Below are positions 27,092 to 37,688 of a stretch of 64,000 bases of DNA, in pieces. The translations under genes and the position numbers were made by a program. Source of the DNA: Balneolaceae bacterium (GTDB lineage Bacteria; Bacteroidota; Rhodothermia; Balneolales; Balneolaceae); NCBI GenBank assembly GCA_017643365.1, contig JAEPNO010000011.1, positions 62,001-126,000 of the forward strand, read 5' to 3'. The notes beneath the pieces were generated by a model. It made no database searches. It was given only the letters and a program-made list of their open reading frames with translations, and was not told the DNA's origin. The number at the start of each line of letters is the position of its first letter. Positions within the stretch are counted from its first letter, which is position 1.

Positions 27092-30000
27092 GAATCTACC
27101 GTTACAGTTTCGAGTTCATCTTCGTCGCCATAGTTCTTGAAATCCAGGATGGAATACATCACCGGAATTACAACCAATGTTAACAGCGTACTTACCAGCA
27201 AACCACCAATAACCGTGATTCCCATCGGAGCTCTTAATTCAGCACCATCGCCAAAACCAATAGCCAAAGGCAACAAACCAAGGGTAGTAGTAAGTGTGGT
27301 CATTAAAATAGGGCGGAGGCGAGACTTTCCACCTTCCATAATGGCTTCCAATTTTGACCCGCCTTTGTGCCGCATTTGATTAATTAAATCGATAAGCACG
27401 ATTGCGTTGTTTACCACAATTCCGGCCAATAAAATCAACCCAATGAACACCACCACCGAGATAGTTGTGCCGGTTACATAAAGCGCTAAGATGGCGCCGA
27501 TTAATGCTAAGGGTATTGTAAATAAAATGATGAATGGGTGAAGCAACGACTCAAACTGCGAAGCCATCACCAAATACACCAAGAAAACAGCTAACGAAAG
27601 AGCAAAGATCAACGATTGGAATGAATTCGACATCTCTTCATTTTGGCCGGCGATGCGGGCTGTTGTTCCAATTGGCATGCTGGTTGATGCAATCATTGTT
27701 TGCACTTCTTCAGCAGCTTCGCCTAAATCGCCATAATTTAAATTGGCTGTTACTAAAGCCACACGTTGTTGTGAAGCTCGGCGGATTTCACTCGGGCCGT
27801 TTGCAACTCGAACCGTGGCAATAGCGCTTAGTGGAATTGGACGTTCAGCATTCGGATTCACCACAATTTGCTGGATTTCATCAACCGAAGAACGGTCTTC
27901 TTCGCGAGCACGCACCAGCACATCAATTTTACGATCCCGATAGGTGTAACGTGTGGCTACATCGCCACGAACATTACTAACAATGCGATCTGCCACTTCA
28001 TGAACTTGGAGACCTAAAGCTGCAGCACGATCTCTGTCGAACAGGATTTGGATTTCGGGAGAACCGATTTCCATGGTGTTTTTCACATCTGCAAAACGAG
28101 AATTAGCATCCATTTTTCGTGAAAGCTCATCGCTCACTTGTTTCAAATCTTCTAAATCGAATCCACTTACTTCAATTTCAACGGGAGTAGAGAAGGTGAA
28201 TAGAGATGGTCGTGAAAACTTGTATTGAAGTCCGGGAACTTGTGCCAAAGAACTTCGCATAGCGCTCATAGTTTGTTCCTCGGTATCGGCAGATGCACCG
28301 GAGGCCAACATCACATTTAATTCGCCCGAGTTTTCTCCACCTTGATCAGGATTGGCATCGATACGGTTTCCGGTTCCTGCCACTGCAAAACTTGATCGAA
28401 CCGAATTATTCGAATTTGTTGCAGCCTGAACGCTTCTAAGGGCTGCATCGGTTTGTTCGATAGGAGTGCCGGGTGGTAATTTAAACTCTACTTTAAATTC
28501 ACCTTGAGAAAGTTGTGGAATTAATTCAATTCCGATTTTTGGAATCAGGGTAAGAGATGCAGCAAAAGTAAGAATAGCGATGCCCAGCACAATCAAACGG
28601 TGATTTAAAGCATTGCGTAAAATCCCTACATACATCCGCTCGATAGCATTATAGGTAGCATCAAAAGCTTTCAATGGGAAATGGAAAATGGCTTTAAAAA
28701 CGAAAGCGATTCCGGCAATGATGTATTTAATAATCTTGGTGAAGAAAGCAGGGATGGTGTAAAAAACGAACAATCTCATCGTCCGGAACATACCGCCTAC
28801 TTTAGTTTTTGGCTCTTTCAAAGTGAGAGCAGCGACTTCTTTTTTCTTGCCACTCAAAGAGCTCATCATGGGTATTAGAGTTACCGCAACTGCAAGTGAT
28901 GCAAGTAAAGAAAAAGTAACCGTTAACGCCTGATCGCGGAATAACTGTCCGGCAATACCATCCACAAAAACAAGTGGAAAGAAAACGGCTACGGTGGTAA
29001 GGGTGGAGGCAATTACCGCGGTTCCCACTTCGCCGGCACCATCTTGTGCGGCTTGTAATACTCCTTTGCCCATTTCTCGATGCCGAGCGATGTTCTCTAA
29101 CACCACAATGGAGTTATCCACCAACATACCGATTCCAAGTGCGATTCCACCCAACGACATGATGTTTAGGGTGATATCGTTGCCGTACATCAAATTGAAT
29201 GTAGCGATGATGGAAACCGGAATCGAAATCGAAATAATTACGGTGCTCCAGAAATTGCGGAGGAAGAAATACAGCACTAAGATGGCGAGGAGACCGCCAA
29301 TGATTCCGGCATTTTTAACTTCATTTACGGCCGATGAAATAAAGATCGACTGATCGTACACTTTCTCGAGCTTCATACCTTCAGGTAACGTTTCCTGAAT
29401 TCTACTGATTCGATCTTCCACAACTTCAGCAACGGCTACGGTATTTCCGTCACCTTCTTTGTAGATGGCTACCTCAACCGCTTCCATACCGTTAAGTCGA
29501 GTGATCGCTTCCCGCTCTTTATAAGATTGAGTTACTTCAGCGATATCTTTCAAATATATTGTGTTACCGCCGGCAGTTGAAACGATTACATTTCGAATTT
29601 GCTCGATATTTTTAAATTCGTTGAGCGTTCGAACCAAATATTGTTGAGTTCCTTCTTCTAATCGCCCACCGGAAAGGTTTACATTTTCGGCACTTAAAAT
29701 ATTGGTAACTGCTTCGATGGGGATGTTTAAGTATGAAAGGCGACGTTGATCCAGATTAACCTGAATTTCTTCCTCTAATCCACCGCTGATTTTTACCGAA
29801 GCTACACCATCTGATGATTCGAGGTTTTTCTTCAGCAATTCATCGGCTATAATTCGAAGCTGTTTCAGTTCAGCAATGGCGTCTGTGCTGTTTAGATCTT
29901 CTGTTTCGGCAGCATAATCTACCTTTACATCCCGATCGTTTGCCGGCTCGTCGGTTGTTTTATCGTAATACAACGCATAGCGCATTACGGGATCCAACGT

Positions 30001-30393
30001 TGGATCGAAACGAAGGGTGACAGGTTTTTTAGCATCCAACGGAAGTTGAAGAGCATCCAATTTAGCGATTACATCCAGATTGGAAATATCCATGTTGCTA
30101 CCCCAGCTGAATTCCAGCACAACATCAGATTGGCCGGTTCTGGAAATGGAGCGAACCTTCTTAACACCTTTCACCACGCCAACGGCTTCTTCAATTGGTT
30201 TGGTGATAAGATTCTCTACTTCAAGTGGAGCAGCGCCTTCAAATTCGGTTCTGATGGTAAGGGTAGGATAGCTTAAATCGGGAAGCAGGTTCACGTTTAA
30301 GCGCGATAACGATACTATCCCAAATAGAAGGATAGCTACCGTAAACATACTTATCGTTACTTTACGTTTTATAGAAAAATCAATGAGTTTCAT
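27088..30393 (-). CDS. RND efflux permease (first of two)
   Basis: 1101 aa, about 90 residues longer than its partner. The N-terminus IDFSIKRKVTISMFTVAILLFG, the motif GGIALGIGMLVDNSIVVLENIARHRE with one proton-relay Asp, and GIVVNNAIVLIDLINQ place it in the AcrB/HAE1 RND family. The extra length is a hydrophobic/basic segment after TM6 (MFRTMRLFVFYTIPAFFTKI, then KYIIAGIAFVFKAIFHF) that may add membrane-associated helices. It starts 19 nt after the adaptor gene and overlaps the second permease. Drug, dye or lipid export cannot be told apart from sequence. Confidence 0.93.
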   Translation of the reverse strand: MKLIDFSIKRKVTISMFTVAILLFGIVSLSRLNVNLLPDLSYPTLTIRTEFEGAAPLEVENLITKPIEEAVGVVKGVKKVRSISRTGQSDVVLEFSWGSNMDISNLDVIAKLDALQLPLDAKKPVTLRFDPTLDPVMRYALYYDKTTDEPANDRDVKVDYAAETEDLNSTDAIAELKQLRIIADELLKKNLESSDGVASVKISGGLEEEIQVNLDQRRLSYLNIPIEAVTNILSAENVNLSGGRLEEGTQQYLVRTLNEFKNIEQIRNVIVSTAGGNTIYLKDIAEVTQSYKEREAITRLNGMEAVEVAIYKEGDGNTVAVAEVVEDRISRIQETLPEGMKLEKVYDQSIFISSAVNEVKNAGIIGGLLAILVLYFFLRNFWSTVIISISIPVSIIATFNLMYGNDITLNIMSLGGIALGIGMLVDNSIVVLENIARHREMGKGVLQAAQDGAGEVGTAVIASTLTTVAVFFPLVFVDGIAGQLFRDQALTVTFSLLASLAVAVTLIPMMSSLSGKKKEVAALTLKEPKTKVGGMFRTMRLFVFYTIPAFFTKIIKYIIAGIAFVFKAIFHFPLKAFDATYNAIERMYVGILRNALNHRLIVLGIAILTFAASLTLIPKIGIELIPQLSQGEFKVEFKLPPGTPIEQTDAALRSVQAATNSNNSVRSSFAVAGTGNRIDANPDQGGENSGELNVMLASGASADTEEQTMSAMRSSLAQVPGLQYKFSRPSLFTFSTPVEIEVSGFDLEDLKQVSDELSRKMDANSRFADVKNTMEIGSPEIQILFDRDRAAALGLQVHEVADRIVSNVRGDVATRYTYRDRKIDVLVRAREEDRSSVDEIQQIVVNPNAERPIPLSAIATVRVANGPSEIRRASQQRVALVTANLNYGDLGEAAEEVQTMIASTSMPIGTTARIAGQNEEMSNSFQSLIFALSLAVFLVYLVMASQFESLLHPFIILFTIPLALIGAILALYVTGTTISVVVFIGLILLAGIVVNNAIVLIDLINQMRHKGGSKLEAIMEGGKSRLRPILMTTLTTTLGLLPLAIGFGDGAELRAPMGITVIGGLLVSTLLTLVVIPVMYSILDFKNYGDEDELETVTVDS

Positions 30394-30412
30394 AGCGAAT
30401 CCTCAAGCCGAC

Positions 30413-31471
30413 TTAAAGTCGAACGATGTTAACTTTCGTACTGTCGGTGAGGCTGCCTTGCCCGGTGGTTACAACAATTTCGCCATCCTCTAAACCATCA
30501 ATCACTTCAATGTTTGTACCGTTTATGTATCCGGTTCTGATGATTTTTCTAAATGCCAATGAATCTTTGATAACAAACACCGATTGAGTCTCGTCCTCAG
30601 AAATGATGGCAGCTTTTGGAATCATTTTGGTGTTTTCGCGAGTGTCGTACACAATTTTTACGCGGCCAAACATGCCCGGTCTAAGTTCTTCCTGCCCCTG
30701 ATCCATGTATATAGTCACTTTGAAGGTTCCGGTAGTAGGATCTATTGTTGGGCTGATGCGTTCAACACGACCGGTGAAAAATATACCGGGTACTGCATCT
30801 GCAAGTAATTCGGTGCGTTGACCTTTTCTGATTTTTGATCGTTCGTGTTCTGGAACGTGTAAAATAGCTTGAATAGGGTCGAAATCGGTTACCGTAAACA
30901 TTTGTTGATCGGTTCCGATCATATTTCCTTTTTTCACCATTCGATCGGAAATCACGCCGGTGATTGGTGATTTGATGGATGTATGCTGATAATTCAGCTC
31001 TGTAAGTTCATAAGCAGACTTTTGTGCCTCGTACTCAAAACGAGAGTTTTCATAAACTTCAGCACTTATAAGTTCTTTCTCGAAAAGTTCTTTGTTTCTC
31101 TGGAAGTCGTTGTACATGCGATCGAGAGTTGCTTTAGCACGTTCGGCTTCAATTCGGTATTGGTCATCTTCAATTTTGGCGATTACTTGTCCGGCTCTTA
31201 CTTCATCGCCCTCTTCAACGCTTATTTCCTGAATAATTCCCCGAACTTTAGATACAATATTGGCTTCTTCAACTGCTTCGAGGGTGGCTGTGTTTGAATA
31301 GTATGCGGAAATAGTGCCACGGCTAACATCCATTATTTCAACAGGAATGACGAGGGTTGAGTCTTTGTCGTCGTTCATGTTGTCGTTATTCTCTCCATTA
31401 CTGCAGGCGGCGAACGTAAATATTGATAGGGCAGCGGCAGTGAAAAAAGTACCTAACTGTTGAGTTTTCAT
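30413..31471 (-). CDS. RND periplasmic adaptor (membrane fusion lipoprotein)
   Basis: 352 aa. A lipoprotein signal ends at Cys23 (FTFAAC), then an acidic linker (NGENNDNMNDDKDS). The MFP order is barrel, lipoyl half (ANIVSKVRGIIQEISVEEGD), helical hairpin (residues about 110-165, IEAERAKATLDRMYNDFQRN), lipoyl half (IKSPITGVISDRMVKKGNMI), beta-barrel and membrane-proximal domain (RPGMFGRVKIVYD). The short hairpin is typical of HlyD/AcrA-type adaptors. It heads the three-gene pump operon. A strong hairpin lies immediately before its start codon. Confidence 0.93.
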   Translation of the reverse strand: MKTQQLGTFFTAAALSIFTFAACSNGENNDNMNDDKDSTLVIPVEIMDVSRGTISAYYSNTATLEAVEEANIVSKVRGIIQEISVEEGDEVRAGQVIAKIEDDQYRIEAERAKATLDRMYNDFQRNKELFEKELISAEVYENSRFEYEAQKSAYELTELNYQHTSIKSPITGVISDRMVKKGNMIGTDQQMFTVTDFDPIQAILHVPEHERSKIRKGQRTELLADAVPGIFFTGRVERISPTIDPTTGTFKVTIYMDQGQEELRPGMFGRVKIVYDTRENTKMIPKAAIISEDETQSVFVIKDSLAFRKIIRTGYINGTNIEVIDGLEDGEIVVTTGQGSLTDSTKVNIVRL

Positions 31472-31476
31472 TCTCT

Positions 31477-31535
31477 AAACATTGAATTATTGGGTTAAAA
31501 CGTGCGCTTGGTACGTCTCAATAATTTCAATGTTT
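31477..31535 (-). promoter_or_regulatory. Long hairpin directly upstream of the RND adaptor start
   Basis: The plus strand reads AAACATTGAATTATTG (31477-31492), a 26-nt loop, then CAATAATTTCAATGTTT (31519-31535). The arms pair over 16 positions with one bulged base. On the minus strand the structure ends only 5 nt before the ATG at 31471, and no T-run follows, so it is not a terminator. It could be an operator for a local or distant repressor, or an mRNA fold that hides the start. A smaller inverted repeat (AGTAAGT, GCT, ACTTACT at 31560-31576) lies next to it. Confidence 0.6.
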
Positions 31536-31584
31536 CGTTAGAATGTTAGGCTAAGGTGTAGTAAGTGCTACTTACTTCTTGATA

Positions 31585-32346
31585 TTAATCAGCTTTACGA
31601 AAAATAATATCTCCATAAAAAGCGGTAGCTGAGTTTTTTGTGTTATCGGTATCCGTCATTATCGCAACACCATTAATGTTTGGTGGGACTTCGCCAAAAG
31701 CAGCTTTATAATCTTCAAAAATATTGCGGGTTTGCATTACCCAGGTGTTTGATCGTTCATTTCCAGTTTCGGCAACAATCATATACACCCAATCGGTATA
31801 AGCATTTGGGGCAATGGTATCGATGTCGGCATTGTTCGCCCAGATATAATTAATAGCTCGGATAGGGATAGGGAATCGAGAAAATGTTTTTAAAGCATTG
31901 TATTTCAGTCGATCGCCAAAACTTAAATTTGATTTATCATAATCGAAAGTGATATAAATTCTAGCAGCATAATCATCGCCGTCTTTTGTTTTATAGTTTC
32001 CATCTTTAACAGGAGCTTCGATTTGCCAACTCCATTCTATAATAGGATACTCGGCCGGATTAATATCCACTTGATAAACTAAGCCTGATGCACTGTTTGA
32101 ACTTTCTGCTTTTATCGAAACAAGGGAGTCCTGAGTATGCAGGCTATATTGGGTAGCATCACGGCGCGGAAATGATAAAACACTCCACTTCGATTCTGTT
32201 TCTCCTTCGTTATTTATGGCTTTGGGAGTAAAATCTGTTACCGGAATTATGATCGAAGATTGGGCATAAATAGCTTGTGCGGAAAAGACCCCTGCAAACA
32301 GGAAAAATGCCAAACGAATAACAGGATTAAAAAAATTACTTAGCAT
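31585..32346 (-). CDS. DUF3047 exported protein
   Basis: 253 aa from MLSNFFNPVIRLAFFLFAGVFSAQAIYAQ, a signal peptide starting at 32346; the ORF extends 9 codons further to 32373 with a poor signal. The beta-rich mature part (VYQVDINPAEYPIIEWSWQI, then DGDDYAARIYITFDYDK, NYIWAN, and the C-terminal GVAIMTDTDNTKNSATAFYGDI) is the DUF3047 pattern, resembling carbohydrate-binding jelly-roll folds. Function is not established; periplasmic or surface location is inferred. It is followed on the same strand by the RND operon after 113 nt containing two inverted repeats. Confidence 0.82.
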   Translation of the reverse strand: MLSNFFNPVIRLAFFLFAGVFSAQAIYAQSSIIIPVTDFTPKAINNEGETESKWSVLSFPRRDATQYSLHTQDSLVSIKAESSNSASGLVYQVDINPAEYPIIEWSWQIEAPVKDGNYKTKDGDDYAARIYITFDYDKSNLSFGDRLKYNALKTFSRFPIPIRAINYIWANNADIDTIAPNAYTDWVYMIVAETGNERSNTWVMQTRNIFEDYKAAFGEVPPNINGVAIMTDTDNTKNSATAFYGDIIFRKAD

Positions 32347-32437
32347 ACTATATGTTTTGATATTACAACACATAGTACGATAATTAGTTCTAAATGGATT
32401 GAAAAGCAGTTAAATGTTACTAAACTGTGATAAAGGC

Positions 32438-35161
32438 TTAAGGATGCTTAGTGGGAAGGATTAACGTAAAAACAGAGCCTGAATCTTCCTCGCTTTCAAC
32501 TTCAATTTGTCCATTATTCATCGTAGCCAGTTCTTTAGTTAACAGCAGGCCAAGTCCGGTTCCGGCTTCTTGCGATGTGCCATCACGTTGTGGGCGATTA
32601 TTTCGATTAAAAAGATTTTTCTTAATCGATTCCGGCATTCCAATTCCATAGTCTTTTATCGAGATACTAAGCTGCTCTGATTTGCTGTCATTTTCGACTC
32701 TGATATCAATATCCGATCCTTCATGCGAATACTTAATCGCATTGTTAACTAAGTTTCGGCATATGGTTGTTATCATTTGGGGATCAGCAAAAGCTACAGA
32801 AGGGGAATCAACTTTAGTATTTATTGTGATGTTTTTGGCTTTTATCATAGGGTTTAAAAGTTCTAGACAGCCCTTCATTCGGTTTTCAATATTAAAATAT
32901 TCGGGTATAGGTGATAACTCTCCACTTTGCAATTCAATCCAACCCTGAATGTTTTCTAGTAACTTAATTCCATTAACCGACGAGTTTAATACTAATCGAA
33001 GATGCTCAATGGCTTCTTGCTCATCAAAATTTTTGCTTTCAATTTCATCTATTACAATGCTTAACAATGAGTTCACCCCCGACATCGAATTTCGTAAATC
33101 ATGCGCCAGAATGGAATAAAGTTTGTCTCTGGTTTCTTTTTCTTTGGCTAGTAAAATGTTTTGATCAGAGATTTTTTGGATAAAGTGATTACTCTCGGTG
33201 ATGTCTTGATAGGTGCCATAAATTCTGAACACTTCACCGTTCGAACTCATTGGATTCCCGATGATTCGAACAAATTTAATACTCCCCTTTGCAGTAATAA
33301 TTTGAGTTTCTAATTCGTACGGTTTACCTGTAATTAACGATTCTTTTAATGCCTGCTGAATCCGATCAACCGATTCCCCGGTTAAGTATTTAGTCATATG
33401 ATCAGGAGTTACTTTTGTACCAACTTTCAATTCGTGAATTGAATACATTTCTTCGCTCCAATACAAATCTCCTGAAGTAACGTAATAATCCCATCCCCCA
33501 ACTTTAGCCACATCCTGCGTATCTCGCAGGAAATACTCAATTTTAGTTTTCTCGGTAACATCTTGTAAAGTGCCAACTATTTTCACCAATTTTTTCCCAA
33601 TATGAACCGGTTTTAGAATAGCGTGCACATATTTGTGTTTACCGGATGATGAAATAGCCGGTAGCTCAAATTCTTGCTTTTCAGCTGTTTGCATTGCTTT
33701 AGTTACTATATCCTTAACCTGTTTACGTGGACCGTCGTTAGGGAAGAAAAGTAGTAATTCCTCAAAGTGAAGTACCGAGTTGTAAGGGATTTCACATATT
33801 TCGCATACTCCTTCGGTGATAAACAAATCTCCACTCCAAATATCGTACTCCCAGCCACCTATGTTAGCTAGTTGCTGAGATGCTTTAAACATGGTGTCTA
33901 ATTTTACTTGCTCAGTAATATCCTGAAAGGTTCCTACTAATTTATAGGCAATTCCATTATGGGTTATAGATTTTCCTTTAGCACGTATATATTTATGTTG
34001 ATTTGATGCGGTAATAAAAGGAATTTTGATATCGAAAGGCTCATTGTGTTTTGCACACTTGGTTATTACATCCAAAACTAACTGGCGTGTGCCGTCATCG
34101 GGGTAATGTGAGAGTTCTAGTTCTAGCGTAACTATTTCGGAAGGATCAAGATCATGTATTTCGTAGGCATAATCGGTACCATAAAACTCCATGGTTTGCA
34201 GATCTAATTCCCAACCACCCGTTTTAGTCATTCTTTGGGTCTCTACAAAAAGTACTTCTTGTCGTTTCTTTGCATCAATATTTCGCGATGTTGTTTGTAG
34301 TGCAACAACATCACCTTGTTCATTAAGTATTGGTTGCGTAGTTGTATTAAACCACACAAATTGACCATCTTTTCTTCGTATTCGATATTCCATATTCGAA
34401 TACGATTCGCCTTGAATTGCTGGCTCATGCGATTCTTTCATGATGCGTTCAAGATCATCTACATGAAAAAGATCGTAAGGTGAGAGTCCAATTAGCTCAT
34501 TAGGTTCGTAACCTAGTAACAGTTTAACCGATTCGGAAACGTAGGTATATTCTCCGGTTGGTTGATGCATGCAAATCAACTCCATGCTGTTGGAGATAAG
34601 TTTTTTATGAAAATCTAACTCTTGATTTAAATCATATAGCTTTTGTTGTGCTCCATAAATTGTTTTAACAATACGAGCCGCAAATCCAAGAAATCGTTCA
34701 AGTTGTTGTCGAACATTTGGTGGTACACTTGACTCTGAAAAAAGAGTAATGGATGCGAATACATCCGGTTGTAATTGAATTTCGTGGCAGGCAAAATCCA
34801 ATTGGTCTTTTAATTCAACTCCGGGAATTGACGTTAAATTTAGGTCTTGACTAATTTTTGAAAGTTCAAGGATTCCACTGCTAACTTTCGATTGCCGTAT
34901 ATAGTCGTCAATAATGAGAAAGTCAGAATCAAGATTTGGCGAAATGTTGTTTATTATTTCTTGGCTTTTCTGGGATCGATGTGGTACTAATGTGATTATA
35001 CCAACAGAAAACAGGAATTTCTGTAGTAAGAATTCTAGTACAATTTTGATTGACTCGGGGGAATTAGTTTCGAGAACTTCCATTAGTTCCAAAACCAACG
35101 AATCAAAATCATCAATTATATCATATACAGCATTGTATTTATCATTGCTCGATCTGCCCAT
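32438..35161 (-). CDS. Multi-PAS cytoplasmic histidine kinase
   Basis: 907 aa with no membrane segments. The first 190 residues are an unassigned alpha-helical sensor region. Then come four PAS domains (about 190-305, 306-425, 426-540, 541-655), several with the signature MAKxGGWExD followed by a PAS_3-type core. HisKA follows with the acceptor His687 in ILAHDLRNSMSG, then HATPase_c with NLVNNAIKYSHEG, DYGIGMP and GTGLGLLLTKEL. There is no REC or output domain. It is one of three kinases here that share closely related PAS modules. Signal and partner regulator are unknown. Confidence 0.92.
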   Translation of the reverse strand: MGRSSNDKYNAVYDIIDDFDSLVLELMEVLETNSPESIKIVLEFLLQKFLFSVGIITLVPHRSQKSQEIINNISPNLDSDFLIIDDYIRQSKVSSGILELSKISQDLNLTSIPGVELKDQLDFACHEIQLQPDVFASITLFSESSVPPNVRQQLERFLGFAARIVKTIYGAQQKLYDLNQELDFHKKLISNSMELICMHQPTGEYTYVSESVKLLLGYEPNELIGLSPYDLFHVDDLERIMKESHEPAIQGESYSNMEYRIRRKDGQFVWFNTTTQPILNEQGDVVALQTTSRNIDAKKRQEVLFVETQRMTKTGGWELDLQTMEFYGTDYAYEIHDLDPSEIVTLELELSHYPDDGTRQLVLDVITKCAKHNEPFDIKIPFITASNQHKYIRAKGKSITHNGIAYKLVGTFQDITEQVKLDTMFKASQQLANIGGWEYDIWSGDLFITEGVCEICEIPYNSVLHFEELLLFFPNDGPRKQVKDIVTKAMQTAEKQEFELPAISSSGKHKYVHAILKPVHIGKKLVKIVGTLQDVTEKTKIEYFLRDTQDVAKVGGWDYYVTSGDLYWSEEMYSIHELKVGTKVTPDHMTKYLTGESVDRIQQALKESLITGKPYELETQIITAKGSIKFVRIIGNPMSSNGEVFRIYGTYQDITESNHFIQKISDQNILLAKEKETRDKLYSILAHDLRNSMSGVNSLLSIVIDEIESKNFDEQEAIEHLRLVLNSSVNGIKLLENIQGWIELQSGELSPIPEYFNIENRMKGCLELLNPMIKAKNITINTKVDSPSVAFADPQMITTICRNLVNNAIKYSHEGSDIDIRVENDSKSEQLSISIKDYGIGMPESIKKNLFNRNNRPQRDGTSQEAGTGLGLLLTKELATMNNGQIEVESEEDSGSVFTLILPTKHP

Positions 35162-35339
35162 TAAATCTCCACAAATTTAATAAGGAAGGAGTACAACTAA
35201 TCTAAAAATTAGTCCCACATACATTAGTCTTAGTCACTTACTGTATATACTTAAATATATTGACTTAGCAAATATTTTTTATTCAATTTTTAGAAAAAAA
35301 AGCGATTATTTGTTATAAACGCACTCTTTAGAAAGCGGT

Positions 35340-37688
35340 TTATTTATTTAGAATTGCTACTTCTAATTTTTTAGGGAGGGTAACGATAAATTCAGCACCA
35401 TTGCCCATGGAACTATGCACAGTAACCCGACCTTGTTGTTTTTCCAATAGTTCTTTAACCAATATTAAACCCAAGCCGGTGCCTTTTTCTTTTTGAGTGC
35501 CTTTCATTTGTGGTCGGAATTCCTCATTAAAGAGATTCTGAATTGTTTCTTCGTCCATTCCTGTTCCATAATCCTTCACTGTAATTACGATTTCATCATC
35601 ACATGAAGCATTTATAGTTAGGTCGATATCCGAATTTGGGTTCGAAAATTTAACAGCGTTGTTTAATAAATTTCTAAAAATGGTGGAAACTAAGTTCGGA
35701 TCTCCTTCAATAGCTGTTTCGCCTTCAATCTTAGTATTAACTGTAATATTCTTACTGGATAATGCCGGTCGCAATATTCCTACCGTAACCTCAAGTGAGT
35801 TAGCAACATCAAACTCCAGTACTTTAGGGTTTAGCAATCCTGATTGCAGGCGAACCCATGTAAGCATATTCTGAAGCAATTTGTGGCTGAAATCAGCAGA
35901 GATGAATACGAGCTTTAGCTTTTCTAGTACATCGTCTATATCAACTATATAGTCCGGTTCTTCGATGTCTTCTATAAGTAGATCGAGCAGCCCCTTTACA
36001 CCGAATATTGAGTTCTTTAGGTCGTGAGCTATTACGGCATAAAGTTTTTCTCGTGTATTTGTTAAGTCGGAGAGTTGCTTAACCTGTTCTTTAATCTTCT
36101 CTTCGCGTTCTTTTCTCTCGGTGATATCCTGAAAGGTACCTTTCAAACGGATAGCTTTACCGTCAACGAATTCTGCTATCCCTTTAGCTCGTACCCAAAG
36201 CTCGCGACCTTTAGCGGTAATAAAAGGTAATTCTACGTCCCAACCCTCGCCGGTTTCAATGGCGTTACCTATTGCAGCATTGATAGAATCCCGAGAAAAA
36301 CCTTCGGGATAATATTTTACACCATCTTCAACTTTAACGGGCGTGCCAAGTTCAACTTCGTGTATGCGATATACTTCATCGCTCCAGAATAAATCACCTG
36401 TAATAAGGTCGTATTCCCATCCACCAACTTTAGCCATTTTTTGGGATTCCCGAAATAATTCTTCCAGCCGTTTACTTTCGGTGATGTCTTGAAAACTGCC
36501 AAAGAGCTTAACTACATTAGTACCTAGTAATTCTGGGTTTACAATTATACGAATCCATCGGTGATTCCCTTTTGCAGTAATTAATGGTAAATCCAGTTCG
36601 GTAGGGGTTCCATTTTCGATAGAGTTGTTTAATGCCTTTTCTAGTGTTTCTCGCGGCCCCCCCGTTGGATAATAGCTTAAACCATCCTCGACATATAATT
36701 CGGTATCGGGATCTAGTTCATGTATTTGATAAACTTGTTTCGACCAAAAGAGCTTACCCGTTTCAATATCATAATCCCAACCGCCAATTTTGGCCATTTG
36801 TTGGGCTTGCTCAAATAAAATTTCTATACGTTTTCGCTCAGTGATTTCTCTTGAAGTTGTCTGCAAGCTTACAACTTCACCTTTTTCGTTTGTAACCGGT
36901 TGTGTAGCAGTATCGAACCAAACATAACGGCCATCTTTCCTGCGAATTCGGTACTGCATACTTGGGTATACATTGCCTTTTTTTGCCTCTTCATGCGATT
37001 CATTTGAAATTCTCTCTATATCAGCAGGGTGGAAAAACTGGTAGGGGCTTTGTCCAATTAATTCGCGAGGGCTAAATCCTAACAAGTTTTTAACCGAGGG
37101 AGAAACATAATTGTAAGTACCATCTAAATCGTGCAAGCAAATAAGCTCTGCACTATTATTAGTAAGTATTTTATAGAGTTTATGCTCTTCTTCGAGCTGT
37201 TTAGTCATTTGAATTCTATGCAGAGTAGAGCCAACCCATTCAGAAAGCAATTTCATAAAGGATAGTTCTTCGATACTAAATTCTTCATGACTACTAGTAC
37301 TCGAGAAATTTATAGTACCATAAAGGTTACCCTCGATTTGAAACGGCTTACCGATGTATGATTCAAGACCAAAGGCACCATAACAAGGTTCATTCTTATA
37401 CTCGCTCTTGCCCATTTCAGTTATTTTAAAAACGTCATCTTGATTGATGGCAAGGCTGCAATAAGTATCAGAAAGTTTAAAAACTTGATTTTTTTGCATC
37501 CCACTTTCTTCAGGAAAGAAATTCTTAACCGTGTAAGAATCTTCCTCAATATGGCTGATGATTCCAATTTCCATTCCTAAAGATTCGGTAGACCACTTTA
37601 AAGCGTTTTCCAATTGTGTCTCTAGGTTGGGATGCCGTTGAGAAACAATTTTGAGTAATAAGTCGGTTTTATTGAAACCTAATTTCAT
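35340..37688 (-). CDS. GAF-PAS histidine kinase
   Basis: 782 aa, cytoplasmic. An N-terminal GAF domain (about 20-165, including GKPFQIEGNLYGTINFSS) precedes three PAS domains (170-285, 287-405, 410-525), then HisKA with His555 in VIAHDLKNSIFG and HATPase_c with NLLNNAVKFSNPN, DYGTGMDE and GTGLGLILVKEL. The third PAS module (minus 36121-36437) is roughly three quarters identical, by eye, to one in the divergent kinase at 38090-41122. It is separated from the next kinase on the same strand by 178 AT-rich nt, so it is probably transcribed alone. Confidence 0.92.
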   Translation of the reverse strand: MKLGFNKTDLLLKIVSQRHPNLETQLENALKWSTESLGMEIGIISHIEEDSYTVKNFFPEESGMQKNQVFKLSDTYCSLAINQDDVFKITEMGKSEYKNEPCYGAFGLESYIGKPFQIEGNLYGTINFSSTSSHEEFSIEELSFMKLLSEWVGSTLHRIQMTKQLEEEHKLYKILTNNSAELICLHDLDGTYNYVSPSVKNLLGFSPRELIGQSPYQFFHPADIERISNESHEEAKKGNVYPSMQYRIRRKDGRYVWFDTATQPVTNEKGEVVSLQTTSREITERKRIEILFEQAQQMAKIGGWDYDIETGKLFWSKQVYQIHELDPDTELYVEDGLSYYPTGGPRETLEKALNNSIENGTPTELDLPLITAKGNHRWIRIIVNPELLGTNVVKLFGSFQDITESKRLEELFRESQKMAKVGGWEYDLITGDLFWSDEVYRIHEVELGTPVKVEDGVKYYPEGFSRDSINAAIGNAIETGEGWDVELPFITAKGRELWVRAKGIAEFVDGKAIRLKGTFQDITERKEREEKIKEQVKQLSDLTNTREKLYAVIAHDLKNSIFGVKGLLDLLIEDIEEPDYIVDIDDVLEKLKLVFISADFSHKLLQNMLTWVRLQSGLLNPKVLEFDVANSLEVTVGILRPALSSKNITVNTKIEGETAIEGDPNLVSTIFRNLLNNAVKFSNPNSDIDLTINASCDDEIVITVKDYGTGMDEETIQNLFNEEFRPQMKGTQKEKGTGLGLILVKELLEKQQGRVTVHSSMGNGAEFIVTLPKKLEVAILNK

